64,000 nt of DNA from Natronosalvus halobius (GTDB lineage: Archaea > Halobacteriota > Halobacteria > Halobacteriales > Natrialbaceae), in the NCBI RefSeq assembly GCF_024138145.1, contig NZ_CP099997.1, forward strand, positions 992,001 through 1,056,000, read 5' to 3'. A program made the position numbers and the translations under genes. This document shows positions 17,315 through 26,077 of the stretch, piece by piece. Position 1 is the first letter of the stretch; each line of letters begins with the position of its first letter. The notes below the pieces were generated by a model. The model did no database searches, was not told the origin of the DNA, and saw only the letters and a list, made by a program, of their open reading frames with translations.

Positions 17315-18439
17315 TCAGCCCTCGTAGCCTGCGTACCCCATGAGGTCGCTGAAGATGTCGGTGTCCATGACGTCGCGGTAGACGATCGCACTGACCATAC
17401 CACCGGGGTAGAAGTTCCTGTTCATCGCGTGATCGACTTTGTGGCAGTGCGCCAGGTAAATTCCCGGGTCGGCGTTCGCTTCGAACTCGATCGTATGGCG
17501 CTCCGCGGGCGCGACGTTGGTGATGTCGCGCTCGTACTGCGCCGCTTCGGGTATCTGGCCGCCGTCTTTCTCGACCAGACGGAAACGGTGGTTGTGCGTG
17601 TGCAACGGGTGAGACATGTACCCCGCGTTGACGAAGTGGAGCCTGACCGTGTCGCCCGAATCGACGATCATCGGCGAACCGTCTTCGGGGTGGAGCGTCC
17701 GGGGCAGGCTCTTTCCATTGATCGTGAACACGTCGGGATTACGCTGGCGAGGGCTGTACTCGATGTCCTCGCCGTTCATCTGTCTAGGAACGCGTGAATC
17801 CCAGTCCTTGACCGTCATGAAGTACTCCTTGTCGGCTGGTTCGTACCCCTTCGGATCGACGCGGAAGATTCCGTACATCCCCATGTCGATGTGCCTGTTC
17901 GTCTGATAGTGACAGTGGTAGAGGTGTGTCCCCGGGACGTTCGCCGGGATCGTGTAGGTGTGTTTCTCGCCCGGGTCGACGCGAATACCCGTCGTCGTCG
18001 GCACGCCGTCGTTCTCCCAGGTCTTGTGTGAGCCGTGAAAGTGAAGCGTGTGCGGGTGACTCCCGTCCGTGTTGTCGAGCGTCACTTCCATGTCGTTGCC
18101 CTCGGTCGTTCGCAGGATCGGCCCCGGAACGCTGGGTTCCCTGTCGTCGGCCTGGAACGCCCAGACCTGTGGGAACTCGATTGGACCGCCCATCGACTCG
18201 AGCGGGTGCACAGGGTGTCGGGAGGTGACGCTCCGAAGCGTGACTTCTCCGCCCTGGTCGTCGACCTGGACGACCGACGGTGGGCTCGTCGTCGGGAGGT
18301 CTGACTGGGTGGCTGCTTTCGAATTCAGGTTCATCGGTGACTGACAGCCAGCGAGGACGGCAGCGCCAGTTCCGCCGGTTGCAGCCAGATATTGTCGCCG
18401 CGAGATGCCAGTTCCAGGGGCTCCGATGTGATCGGCCAT
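17315..18439 (-). CDS. Exported two-domain multicopper oxidase
   Basis: The 374-residue protein (from ATG 18439, MADHIGAPGTG) has a Tat-like start, GISRRQYLAATGGTGAAVLAGC, ending in a possible lipobox cysteine. Two cupredoxin domains follow. Copper-binding clusters are HPHTLHFHG, HLYHCHYQTNRHIDMGM, HPLHTHNH and HLAHCHKVDH, so a type-1 site and a trinuclear-type His cluster are likely. It belongs with two-domain laccases and nitrite-reductase-like proteins; CuNiR-type CAPEG sequence is absent, which favours an oxidase. It sits behind the sugar dehydrogenase in opposite order on the same strand and could accept its electrons, which is inference. Confidence 0.9.
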   Translation of the reverse strand: MADHIGAPGTGISRRQYLAATGGTGAAVLAGCQSPMNLNSKAATQSDLPTTSPPSVVQVDDQGGEVTLRSVTSRHPVHPLESMGGPIEFPQVWAFQADDREPSVPGPILRTTEGNDMEVTLDNTDGSHPHTLHFHGSHKTWENDGVPTTTGIRVDPGEKHTYTIPANVPGTHLYHCHYQTNRHIDMGMYGIFRVDPKGYEPADKEYFMTVKDWDSRVPRQMNGEDIEYSPRQRNPDVFTINGKSLPRTLHPEDGSPMIVDSGDTVRLHFVNAGYMSHPLHTHNHRFRLVEKDGGQIPEAAQYERDITNVAPAERHTIEFEANADPGIYLAHCHKVDHAMNRNFYPGGMVSAIVYRDVMDTDIFSDLMGYAGYEG

Positions 18440-18590
18440 GTACACCTGAACGTTTGAACTCCCCCAGTATAGCGGGTCACACCAGTTCTTATCCACTGGG
18501 AATGCGAGCGAAGATGTTCGTCCAGATGACTAAAGCAAGAGGACGGCCAATTCGAGGTCTGTCCGGTCGGTCGGCATTTCGTGAGGTGTC

Positions 18591-18614
18591 CCACCCCACC
18601 GTGTCGAGTGTTTT
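18591..18614 (-). repeat. ORB-like repeat A
   Basis: Read on the minus strand the site is ACACTCGACACGGTGGGGTG, flanked by an A-run on its 5' side. It matches the consensus exactly. Confidence 0.85.
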
Positions 18615-18657
18615 TTGGAGTGGGCCGGCCGTCGACTGAGGGGCGGTAGGGTGAGAG

Positions 18658-18678
18658 ACCCCACTTTGTCGAGTGTTT
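18658..18678 (-). repeat. ORB-like repeat B
   Basis: Read on the minus strand the site is ACACTCGACAAAGTGGGGT, with two changes in the centre compared with the consensus. It has the same orientation as repeat A, 67 bp away. Confidence 0.8.
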
Positions 18679-19144
18679 CGGGTTAAGGGGTGGTGATGTC
18701 TGCGAGGCGAGCAAAGTCGAGGCGTCGTCGATGAAGGAGATCGGGTGGGTGAACTCGAGGCATCTTTGGGAGGGGTGGTCTGAAAAAGGACGGCGCCTCG
18801 ACGGTGCGTCTCCTGACAGGGGAGGTGAGAGTAACGTCACCGACGAAGAAAATCACGATGACATCGTAATATCGAAAAGATAGTCATCGTCGAACGCAAA
18901 ATCCCGCTAACGGAACGCAACGAGCGACTCATTCGGATGGCTCATCTGAACCGTCAATGCAGATGAGAGGTCTGAATCGAGCGTACGTCACCGGAAGAAG
19001 TGTCTCCCGGTACGCATACGGTGGAGAACTCGAGGGGTGAACTCGGCTATCGAGACAGCCTATCTGGCGTCTCGATACGATCGCTCGCGACGCGACATGG
19101 GTTGACCCGGAAAGGCGATCAGTTCGAGCTCCTGGGAGCGGTCC

Positions 19145-19167
19145 GAAACACTCGACACGGTGGGGTG
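19145..19167 (+). repeat. ORB-like repeat C
   Basis: The site ACACTCGACACGGTGGGGTG is a perfect match in forward orientation, 125 bp before the orc1 start. Confidence 0.85.
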
Positions 19168-19212
19168 TCCACCTCATCGAGGGGTGGTAGGGCCGACCGG
19201 AGACGATCCGTC

Positions 19213-19239
19213 GAACACTCGACGCACTCGACACGGTGG
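19213..19239 (+). repeat. ORB-like repeat D, abutting the orc1 TATA element
   Basis: The sequence CACTCGACACGGTGG at 19225-19239 matches the left 15 bp of the repeat, then runs into TTTTATATA instead of GGGT. A partial copy (AACACTCGAC) precedes it at 19214. Confidence 0.75.
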
Positions 19240-19248
19240 TTTTATATA
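19239..19248 (+). promoter_or_regulatory. TATA element of the orc1/cdc6 gene
   Basis: GTTTTATATA lies about 25-30 nt before ATG 19272, the right spacing for a leaderless haloarchaeal transcript. It is fused to the end of ORB-like repeat D, so binding of the initiator there would block the promoter. Confidence 0.75.
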
Positions 19249-19271
19249 TCTTGCAGCGAGCAGTCCAACTA

Positions 19272-20498
19272 ATGCCGCTGTTCGATCGGGACACGTCAAT
19301 TTTCTCTGACGAGGACGTGCTACGGGAGGACTATCAACCGGAGTCGATCCAGGAACGGGACGAAGAGATCGACACGTACATGGCTTCTCTCCAGCCCGTC
19401 ATCAACGGAGCACAGCCACGAAACCTGTTTCTCTACGGCAAGGCCGGCGTCGGGAAGACAGCCGTCACCCGCTATCTCCTCTCCCATCTCGAGCGTGACG
19501 TCGACGCCTACGACGACGTCGCGTTGACCGTCGTCTGGCTCAACTGTAACAACCTCTCTTCTTCCTACCAGGTCGCCGCGAATCTCGTCAACGAACTGCG
19601 ACCGCCAAGCCAACAGATCAGCACGACCGGCTACCCTCGCCAGACCGTCTTCGATATGCTCTACACCGAACTCGAGAGCATCGGCGGAACCGTCCTGATT
19701 GTCCTGGACGAGATCGATCACATCGGCGACGACGATGGCATCCTCTACGAACTCCCACGCGCTCGTGCGAACGGCTACCTCTCGTCGGTCAAACCCGGTA
19801 TCATCGGCATCAGTAACGACCTGAGCTTTCACGACAGTCTCTCCCCGAAGGTCAAGGACACCCTCTGTGAGGAGGAAGTTCACTTTCCGCCGTACACCGC
19901 CGGCGAGTTGCGCTCGATTCTCGAGCAACGAGCGGAGAACGCCCTGTACGAAACCGCCTACGAAACGAACGTGCTCTCGCTGTGTGCAGCACTCGCCGCC
20001 CAGGACACCGGTAGTGCGAGGCAGGCACTGGATTTGCTCTACAAGGCAGGGGACATCACGCGAGCTGCCGACGAGACGACCATTAGAGAGTCTCACGTGC
20101 GCGACGCCCAGCAGGCGCTCGAGCGTGGACAGATCCGCCAGGGAATGATGGAGTTGACTCGACACGGTCACCTGGCGCTGGCGGCGGTGCTCAGCATCGC
20201 GATCGGTGACGAGACGCCTGCCCGCGTTCGCGAAATCTACCCTGAGTACTCGGCGATCGCCGAACGGTTCGGGACGAAGCCCCTCGTTCGGCGACGGATG
20301 CACGATCACCTCTCCGATCTGGCCATGCAAGGTATTTTGAAGCGGTACGCCCGTAATCACGGTCGATCGGGCGGCCAGTACTACGAGTACGATCTCGACG
20401 TGACCCTCGAGTTGGCCCTCGACGTCGTCGACGAACTCGAGGACGTCGACATCTCGCTCGAGGCGGTTCGAGGCGCAAAACTGCGGGGATTACGATGA
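19272..20498 (+). CDS. Orc1/Cdc6 family replication initiator
   Basis: The 408-residue AAA+ ATPase has Walker A in [19 protein letters not shown] near residues 54-72, Walker B in [13 protein letters not shown] near 145-157, a sensor 1 region in [14 protein letters not shown] near 178-191, sensor 2 in [15 protein letters not shown] near 247-261 and a C-terminal winged helix from about 300. It binds origin boxes and loads the MCM helicase. ATG 19272 is chosen over an upstream GTG at 19236 because the latter overlaps the TATA element. Flanking ORB-like repeats support the role. It is one of the several Orc paralogs usual in haloarchaea; which one is not decided here. Confidence 0.95.
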   Translation: MPLFDRDTSIFSDEDVLREDYQPESIQERDEEIDTYMASLQPVINGAQPRNLFLYGKAGVGKTAVTRYLLSHLERDVDAYDDVALTVVWLNCNNLSSSYQVAANLVNELRPPSQQISTTGYPRQTVFDMLYTELESIGGTVLIVLDEIDHIGDDDGILYELPRARANGYLSSVKPGIIGISNDLSFHDSLSPKVKDTLCEEEVHFPPYTAGELRSILEQRAENALYETAYETNVLSLCAALAAQDTGSARQALDLLYKAGDITRAADETTIRESHVRDAQQALERGQIRQGMMELTRHGHLALAAVLSIAIGDETPARVREIYPEYSAIAERFGTKPLVRRRMHDHLSDLAMQGILKRYARNHGRSGGQYYEYDLDVTLELALDVVDELEDVDISLEAVRGAKLRGLR

Positions 20499-20586
20499 CG
20501 GCGAGGAGTACGGTGATCGAGAACCGCCTGTACGAAAGCTACTCGATTGCGATCTAATCGTCGTCGACTTCCATTGATTCCAGTAG

Positions 20587-20634
20587 TCGAGTAGCCCCTC
20601 CTTTCGGCTTTCGAGTAGCCCCTCCTTTCGGCCC
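20587..20634. repeat. Two copies of a 24-bp tandem repeat downstream of orc1
   Basis: TCGAGTAGCCCCTCCTTTCG plus four bases occurs at 20587 and 20611. It lies between the end of orc1 and ORB-like repeat E and is unlike the ORB sequence. Confidence 0.85.
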
Positions 20635-20650
20635 TCCACTAGCGTTGGCA

Positions 20651-20678
20651 GAACACTCGACACAGTGGGGTGGGGGTG
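20651..20678 (+). repeat. ORB-like repeat E
   Basis: ACACTCGACACAGTGGGGTG, with a single change from the consensus and an extended G-rich tail, in forward orientation. Confidence 0.85.
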
Positions 20679-20762
20679 TAACCCGCAGGACTCTGTCCTT
20701 CAGCCGATGGATATTCACCCTCGTCCAGCTGGATGTGATCTCAGACGGAAGCTCGCGCAACT

Positions 20763-20790
20763 AAACACTTGACACGGTGGGGTAGGTCAC
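20763..20790 (+). repeat. ORB-like repeat F
   Basis: ACACTTGACACGGTGGGGTA, one change from the consensus, forward orientation, 112 bp after repeat E. Confidence 0.83.
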
Positions 20791-20851
20791 CCCAGATATC
20801 CGAATATTCTGGACGACCTCTCCTATCCTGACCGTTTCTCGTCGTCGCAGA

Positions 20852-20879
20852 GAAACACTCGACACAGTGGGGTGGGTGA
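20852..20879 (+). repeat. ORB-like repeat G
   Basis: ACACTCGACACAGTGGGGTG, forward orientation, 90 bp after repeat F and 160 bp before the start of rpl11. Confidence 0.85.
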
Positions 20880-21042
20880 GTCACGGATAGTCGTTCGAAT
20901 AGTCACGTTCGAGCCCACCCGACACGGTCTCATCGAGGAATCCTCGTCTCGTTTCACTCGCTACGACAGACTCTCACACATTTTTCGGGCCGGACTGGAC
21001 CGAATGGCAACCCTTAAAACTCGAGCGAGGATTCATTCGGGT

Positions 21043-21519
21043 ATGGCTGGAACCATCGAAGCGCTCGTACCGGGTGGCCAGGCCAATCCTGGCCCACCGC
21101 TCGGTCCCGAGCTCGGACCGACGCCCGTCGACGTACAGGCGGTCGTCAACGACATCAACGAACAGACCGCGGCCTTCGACGGCACCGAAGTACCGGTTAC
21201 CATCGAGTACGAGGACGACGGCAGCTACTCGATCGACGTCGGTGTCCCACCGACGGCCGCTCTCGTCAAGGACGAGGCCGGATTCGACACGGGAAGCGGC
21301 GAACCCCAGAAGGACTTCGTCGCCGACCTCTCGATCGATCAGGTCAAAACGATCGCCGAGCAGAAGAAACCCGACCTGCTCGCCTACGACACGAAGAACG
21401 CGGCCAAAGAGGTCGTCGGCACCTGCGCCTCGATGGGCGTCACAATCGAAGGCGTCGATGCTCGCGAGTTCAAAGCGAAAGTCGACGACGGCGAGTACGA
21501 CGACGCTCTCGTCGAGTGA
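21043..21519 (+). CDS. rpl11: 50S ribosomal protein L11
   Basis: The 158-residue protein starts MAGTIEALVPGGQANPGPPL, the conserved N-terminal domain with the proline-rich switch, and has the rRNA-binding C-terminal domain with CASMGVTIEGVDA near residues 127-139. It forms the GTPase-associated centre with L10 and L12. The start ATG 21043 is fixed by the family and by a TTAAAA element at 21014-21019. Unlike the usual tight L11-L1-L10-L12 order, a leftward membrane protein gene separates it from rpl1, so it is transcribed alone. Confidence 0.97.
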   Translation: MAGTIEALVPGGQANPGPPLGPELGPTPVDVQAVVNDINEQTAAFDGTEVPVTIEYEDDGSYSIDVGVPPTAALVKDEAGFDTGSGEPQKDFVADLSIDQVKTIAEQKKPDLLAYDTKNAAKEVVGTCASMGVTIEGVDAREFKAKVDDGEYDDALVE

Positions 21520-21711
21520 CGACCCGAGCATCGAACGGTCACCCACTTCTCAATCACACTTTGGGGTTCGAGTAGCAGTCGCTACCGTTTTCGCTTCGTT
21601 GCATCACGTTCAATTCGACGCGTTCCGTCCTCGCTTCGTCTCGTCCAACTCGCATTGTCACGTCTAACTGTCCGTTCGTCCAGAACGCTGACGCGACAAT
21701 CGATCGAGTGT

Positions 21712-22323
21712 CTACACCTTGTTCGCCGGTGGAACGACCCGTTCCTCTGGCTGGCGAACGCCACCGTTCCCAACGAGCACTCGAGTACCGGCACCAACTC
21801 CTAGCGCGGTGGCTATCGTGACGAATGCGAACCCGAAAGTCGGGACCAGCGCGGTGACTCCCCCGAGTAGGCCGCCAGCGATCACCCAGCCGGGGGTCCG
21901 AGACAGCCCGAACCGCGACGTAATCGTTGCCCCGATGGCGACGTAGCCGAGCGCTGCACTCACCGGAAGCACGACCACGCCGATGGCGACGAGCGGAATC
22001 GCGAAGAATATCCCGACCGCCGAAGATGAAATCAGGATGCCGGTATAGAACAGGCCGCCGAGAACGAGCGTACCTGGAATCCCGACACACAGGGAGATAA
22101 CCGGGCTCCGTCGAGAAACCTCGAGCGTTTTCCTCCCCGAGTACCGGAGGATTCCGAGAGCAAACCCGCCGACCAGGACGATCCCGACGGCCTGTATCGC
22201 GGCTTGCTCGAGCGGCGACAGCCCACTGAACGCCGTAACCGCCTGTTCGTAGACGCGAACGGAACCGCTCTCGCCCCCTCCCCCGAGGCCCCCAACGATA
22301 GCGTATAAATCTATCGGCCACAT
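21712..22323 (-). CDS. Predicted multi-spanning membrane protein, haloarchaeal, unknown function
   Basis: The 203-residue protein has about five hydrophobic segments (residues about 40-60, 78-98, 100-125, 130-150 and 155-180) separated by short loops, many Gly/Ala/Val residues and a charged C-terminal tail. It starts at ATG 22323 with MWPIDLYAIVGG. The haloarchaeal style of composition and GC-rich third positions support coding. It lies between two ribosomal protein genes on the opposite strand. I do not recognise a functional family. Confidence 0.8.
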   Translation of the reverse strand: MWPIDLYAIVGGLGGGGESGSVRVYEQAVTAFSGLSPLEQAAIQAVGIVLVGGFALGILRYSGRKTLEVSRRSPVISLCVGIPGTLVLGGLFYTGILISSSAVGIFFAIPLVAIGVVVLPVSAALGYVAIGATITSRFGLSRTPGWVIAGGLLGGVTALVPTFGFAFVTIATALGVGAGTRVLVGNGGVRQPEERVVPPANKV

Positions 22324-22497
22324 TGTTGCGTCCTACATCTGCCACGATAATGTACATTTCGGTCAGTTGCACATTCACAACTTCTAATTGATCCAAGTTC
22401 CGGATCAGTTGAGCGAACTGTACGCTCGAGGAGCGTCCAACTGGATCAAATCGAGGCCACGAAACCCCTCGCTCCTCGAGGCGCGGAGTTCGACGGG

Positions 22498-22591
22498 TTT
22501 AAGTTCGCCATGACACTTTCTCAAAGCGAGACAGGCATGGCCTGTTTCACTGACCCGTAGAAGCATACCCTGCGTACTACGGAGGTGAACG
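22498..22591 (+). promoter_or_regulatory. Promoter and structured leader of the L1-L10-L12 operon
   Basis: TTTAAG at 22498-22503 is the likely TATA element, placing the RNA start near 22526. The leader begins with a near-perfect hairpin: GAGACAGGC (22528-22536), loop ATG, GCCTGTTTC (22540-22548). A Shine-Dalgarno sequence, GGAGGTG, lies at 22580-22586. In archaea protein L1 is known to repress its own operon by binding an mRNA element that mimics its 23S rRNA site. The hairpin is a candidate for that element; the identity is inferred from position only. Confidence 0.6.
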
Positions 22592-23224
22592 ATGGCAAAT
22601 TCGGATATCGAAACAGCAGTCACTCGCGCACTCGAGGACGCACCCGATCGGAACTTTACCGAGACGGTCGACCTCGCGATCAATCTGCGCGATCTAGACC
22701 TCAACGAACCGTCGAATCGTGTCGACGAGTCCGTCGTGTTGCCGTCTGGAACCGGCCAGGAGACCCAAATCGTCGTCATCGCCGAAGGCGAGACCGCCGT
22801 CCGCGCCGAGGAGGTCGCGGACCAGGTCCTTTCGGGGAGCGACGTGGCCGATCTGGACGACGACGACGCCAAAGATCTGGCGGACGAAACCGACTTCTTC
22901 ATCGCCGAGGAGGCGATGATGCAGGACATTGCGCGGCACCTGGGGACGATCCTGGGTCCGCGAGGGAAGATGCCGGACCCGCTCTCGCCCGACGACGACG
23001 TCGTCGAGACGGTCAACCGGCTCAAGAACACCGTGCAAGTTCGTTCGCGGGACCGACGCACGTTCCACACGCGCGTGGGTGCCGAGGACATGGGCGCCGA
23101 GGACATCGCCGACAACATCGACGTCATCCTCCGGCGCTTGCACGCCGACCTCGAAAAGGGCCCACAGAACATCGACTCCGTCTACGTGAAGACGACGATG
23201 GGGCCGTCCGTGGAGGTGGCCTGA
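22592..23224 (+). CDS. rpl1: 50S ribosomal protein L1
   Basis: The 210-residue protein has the archaeal L1 features: [21 protein letters not shown] near residues 19-39, and the conserved [13 protein letters not shown] near 121-133. It binds the L1 stalk of 23S rRNA and is likely to repress its own operon. Start ATG 22592 follows a good Shine-Dalgarno sequence. The L10 gene begins 1 nt after the stop codon, so translation is coupled. Confidence 0.97.
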   Translation: MANSDIETAVTRALEDAPDRNFTETVDLAINLRDLDLNEPSNRVDESVVLPSGTGQETQIVVIAEGETAVRAEEVADQVLSGSDVADLDDDDAKDLADETDFFIAEEAMMQDIARHLGTILGPRGKMPDPLSPDDDVVETVNRLKNTVQVRSRDRRTFHTRVGAEDMGAEDIADNIDVILRRLHADLEKGPQNIDSVYVKTTMGPSVEVA

Positions 23225-23225
23225 A

Positions 23226-24278
23226 ATGAGCGCTGAAGCACAGGCGGAAGCCGAACGCAAGACCGAGAACCTCCCCGAGTGGAAGCGCGAGGAGGTCGAC
23301 GAACTCGAGACCCTCATCGACGAGTACGAGAGCGTCGGCGTCATCGGTATCACCGGCATCCCCTCGAAGCAGCTCCAGGACATGCGTCGCGGCCTCCACG
23401 GCACCGCCGTGGTCCGCGTCAGCCGCAACACGTTGCAACGACGCGCGCTCGAGTCCGGCGGACTCGACGACCTCGTCGAGCACGTCGACGGACAGGTCGG
23501 CCTCGTCGCGACGAACGCGAACCCGTTCGCGCTGTACAAGGAACTCGAGGCCTCGAAGACGCCCGCACCGATCAACGCTGGCGAAGTGGCCCCGAACGAT
23601 ATCGTCATCCCCGAGGGTGACACGGGGGTCGACCCCGGTCCGTTCGTAGGCGAACTCCAGCAGATCGGGGCCAACGCCCGGATCGAAGAGGGTTCGATCC
23701 AGGTCATGGAGGACTCGACCGTCCTGGAGGCCGGCGAGGAGGTCTCGGCGGATCTCGCGAACGTCCTCAACGAGCTCGGCATCGAGCCCAAGGAAGTGGG
23801 TCTCGACCTGCGCGCCGTCTTCTCCGAGGGCGTACTGTTCGATCCCGAAGACCTCGACATCGACGTCGAGGCCTACGAGAGCGACGTGCAGACGGCCGCG
23901 GCCTTCGCACGCAACCTCTCGATCAACGCGGGCTACCCGACGGCCCAGACCGTGCCGACGATCATCGCGAAGGCGACGGGCGAGGCCAAAAGCCTCGGCC
24001 TCCACGCGGCGATCGAAAACGACGACCTCATGCCCGACCTCGTCCGCAAAGCCGACGCGCAACTGCGCGCGATTGCGGCCCAGATCGACGACGAGGAGGC
24101 GCTCCCGGAGGAACTCCAGGGCGTCGAGGCCCCCGCTGCGGACGCGGGTGCGGCAGGGTCTGAGGAAGAATCGAGCGACGACCAGAACGGCGACGAGTCC
24201 GAGGCCGCTGACGAAGACGAGGACGATGACGACGATGACGGTGACGGCGCAGAAGGACTCGGCGCAATGTTCGGATAA
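23226..24278 (+). CDS. rpl10: 50S ribosomal protein L10 (P0)
   Basis: The 350-residue stalk base protein has the archaeal P0 layout: an rRNA-binding N-terminal domain ([20 protein letters not shown], then [18 protein letters not shown] near 39-56), an inserted archaeal/eukaryotic domain, helices that bind L12 dimers, and an acidic Asp/Glu run before the terminal GLGAMFG. The tail matches that of L12, as usual for P-proteins. It is the middle gene of the stalk operon, with about 39 bp to rpl12. Confidence 0.97.
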   Translation: MSAEAQAEAERKTENLPEWKREEVDELETLIDEYESVGVIGITGIPSKQLQDMRRGLHGTAVVRVSRNTLQRRALESGGLDDLVEHVDGQVGLVATNANPFALYKELEASKTPAPINAGEVAPNDIVIPEGDTGVDPGPFVGELQQIGANARIEEGSIQVMEDSTVLEAGEEVSADLANVLNELGIEPKEVGLDLRAVFSEGVLFDPEDLDIDVEAYESDVQTAAAFARNLSINAGYPTAQTVPTIIAKATGEAKSLGLHAAIENDDLMPDLVRKADAQLRAIAAQIDDEEALPEELQGVEAPAADAGAAGSEEESSDDQNGDESEAADEDEDDDDDDGDGAEGLGAMFG

Positions 24279-24317
24279 TACAGATACAGACACAGACACA
24301 CTACGAGGATTACACCA

Positions 24318-24659
24318 ATGGAATACGTTTACGCAGCACTCATCCTGAACGAGACCGACGAAGAGATCAACGAAGACAACCTGACCGGCGTGCTCGAGGC
24401 CGCCGGCGTCGAAGTCGAGGAGTCCCGCGTCAAGGCGCTCGTCGCCGCACTCGAGGACGTCGATATCGACGAGGCCGTCTCCGAGGCTGCCGCGGTCCCC
24501 GCTGCCGGCGCTGCCGCCGGCGGTGCGGCTGCTGCTGGTGCCGACGAGGGCGAGGCCGAGGAAGCCGAAGAGACCAGCGACGTGCCGGACACGACGGACG
24601 ACGACGATGACGAGGAAGAGGAGGCCAGCGGCGAGGGCCTCGGCGAACTCTTCGGCTAA
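24318..24659 (+). CDS. rpl12: 50S ribosomal protein L12 (P1)
   Basis: The 113-residue protein begins [20 protein letters not shown], has an Ala/Gly-rich hinge near residues 60-77, a long acidic stretch and the conserved C-terminal GEGLGELFG that recruits translation factors. It is small and of the expected length. A T-run 25 bp after the stop probably ends the operon transcript. Confidence 0.97.
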   Translation: MEYVYAALILNETDEEINEDNLTGVLEAAGVEVEESRVKALVAALEDVDIDEAVSEAAAVPAAGAAAGGAAAAGADEGEAEEAEETSDVPDTTDDDDDEEEEASGEGLGELFG

Positions 24660-24683
24660 GTCGGGTTTCGACGTTTCACACCG

Positions 24684-24690
24684 ATTTTTT
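24684..24690 (+). terminator. T-rich archaeal terminator after rpl12
   Basis: A run of T residues (CGATTTTTTA) lies 24 nt after the rpl12 stop codon. Oligo-T tracts are the usual intrinsic stop signals in archaea. Confidence 0.6.
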
Positions 24691-24756
24691 ACGGAGCCAA
24701 ACTAACGTGGGAGCCACAGCACCGTTACTGCCTAAAACCGTTGGTGACGATAGGCC

Positions 24757-24945
24757 TCAGTCAAGCGGCGTCGTCAGGCTGGTCACGCCGGTCGCGAGAA
24801 CCAGTCCGACGACGACCGCTGCCACTGTGGCTCCCCATCCAAGTTGGTAATAGAGCAAGAATCCGTTCATACTGACGAGGACGCACACCATCACGAGGAT
24901 GACGTACGTTCGGTACTTCTCAGTTTGAGCCATGTGTTTATCCAT
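24757..24945 (-). CDS. Small two-helix membrane protein
   Basis: The 62-residue product has two clear hydrophobic helices (residues about 13-33 and 38-57) joined by a short turn, and a charged N-terminus, MDKHMAQTEKYR. A second ATG at the fifth codon is a possible start. An ATTTTACG-like A+T-rich stretch about 15-20 nt upstream could be its promoter. Composition is suitable for a real gene, but no family is recognised. Confidence 0.6.
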   Translation of the reverse strand: MDKHMAQTEKYRTYVILVMVCVLVSMNGFLLYYQLGWGATVAAVVVGLVLATGVTSLTTPLD

Positions 24946-25519
24946 ATCTGAAAGAGGATTTATTTTACGAAGCCGATGTCTAAGTCAGCGACCTCCGTTG
25001 CACCCGTCGAGATCAACTCAATCGGTCACGGGCCCGTCGCCTCGTAGAGTCTCCAACTCGCTCCTCCGGTGAGAGTGACACCAAACTTCGACCTCGAGAT
25101 GGTAATCTCGAGCCATCCAAGAATCACAGCCCACGTATGTTCGTAATCGATACGAACACCAATCAGGGTGAGATTAGTTCGAATCAGTTCCGTCGAAAGG
25201 GTGGTCGAGAGACCATACCTGTCGTGAGACACTTCGGTGGTACAGGCAACGCCACCCGATTCGTACGTGCCCGTCTTGATTGGAAGGTCGAGACTCGAGT
25301 CCGGGAAATTTCTGCCGCCAAGACTCAGACAATTCGATATCTGGAGTGCAGTTGGGGAATAATCAGTGGTCTGAATCCCACGTCAGCGCGTACGCCGCAT
25401 CCTGATTAGTGACAGATGAGGCTGGCGCTTCTCCCTTGCAAAATGTCTTGCAGGTGCCGACCGCGAGCCATTGCTCATCCTCGAAACACCTATAATAAAT
25501 AAATCTAATGCATATAAAT
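24946..25519. other. Intergenic region without a supported gene
   Basis: Several short frames exist here on both strands, but none has haloarchaeal third-position bias or acidic composition, and they overlap each other. The sequence has lower G+C than its surroundings. An A+T-rich stretch at 25490-25506 is probably the promoter for the next gene. It may hold decayed coding sequence, but I cannot identify any. Confidence 0.6.
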
Positions 25520-25789
25520 ATGGAGCCAATCGTCCTCGTCGGATTGTTCCTCGTCGTTCCGACGATTGTAATTGGGGCCGCGTTCCTCGTCCACCAGGAC
25601 GCGAAACGGTTGGGGATGGACGACTACGACAGGTGGTTCGGTATCGTCGTGCTGACAGGCGGTACGGGACTGCTCCTGTACCTGCTCGAACGGGACGACC
25701 ATGAGGCGGAGCAAACGGTGCCGGCGGACGCGGAGTTCCCGCTTCCTGGAGCGACCGTCGGGGAGGAAGGGTCTGAAAGCAACGAGTGA
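25520..25789 (+). CDS. Small membrane protein, two helices, unknown function
   Basis: The 89-residue protein (MEPIVLVGLFLVV) has a hydrophobic N-terminal helix (residues 3-24), a charged link HQDAKRLGMDDYDRWFG, a second helix (about 42-60) and an acidic tail ending EEGSESNE. The link resembles that of small haloarchaeal membrane proteins often found as lone genes. ATG 25520 is preferred over ATG 25508 because the A+T-rich element at 25491-25505 then has TATA spacing. Function unknown. Confidence 0.75.
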   Translation: MEPIVLVGLFLVVPTIVIGAAFLVHQDAKRLGMDDYDRWFGIVVLTGGTGLLLYLLERDDHEAEQTVPADAEFPLPGATVGEEGSESNE

Positions 25790-26077
25790 GAGGCCGCATG
25801 GCCACGTTCGTTGGCGGCCTCCGTGAATCCGTAGAAATTCGAACCAACTCTCGGACGCTACTGCGTCGTCTGTTCTCGCCCCCACTGTGGCGCCGCGCTT
25901 GCGGTACCCTGATATTGATCGGCTTTTCAGTGACGCCGATTGGATTGGCTATTGTCCCTATTGTACTAAGTTCACCTATTTCACCTATTGCATCCCATTT
26001 CGACGTGGCTGCTCTCACTCGAGCAACCATTGTACACTCCTCGAGTTTAAGTACTGAAACGCGCCCAGACGTGACCA

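Larger units (their letters stand above)
18591..20879. other. Predicted replication origin with orc1/cdc6 gene and seven ORB-like repeats
   Basis: Seven copies of a 19-bp repeat (consensus ACACTCGACACGGTGGGGT) occur in 2.3 kb. Two in reverse orientation lie at 18593-18611 and 18658-18676; five in forward orientation lie at 19147, 19225, 20653, 20765 and 20855. They surround an Orc1/Cdc6 gene, as in known haloarchaeal origins, where such G-tract-ending boxes bind the neighbouring Orc. The 470 bp between the reverse and the first forward copies are free of genes and include an A+T-richer stretch near 18850-18910 that could be the unwinding element. No experiment is implied. Confidence 0.82.

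Noticed and set aside
16903-17403. Extension of the sugar dehydrogenase frame upstream of ATG 16902
   Set aside because: The extension overlaps the multicopper oxidase gene and reads low-complexity Ser/Leu/Phe; the Tat signal lies properly after ATG 16902.
20495-20557. 20-codon frame overlapping the orc1 stop (ATGA)
   Set aside because: It is too short, with no other evidence, and chance overlaps of this kind are common.
25026-25409. Short frames on both strands in the gap before the small membrane protein
   Set aside because: They overlap each other, lack codon bias and have no recognisable domain.
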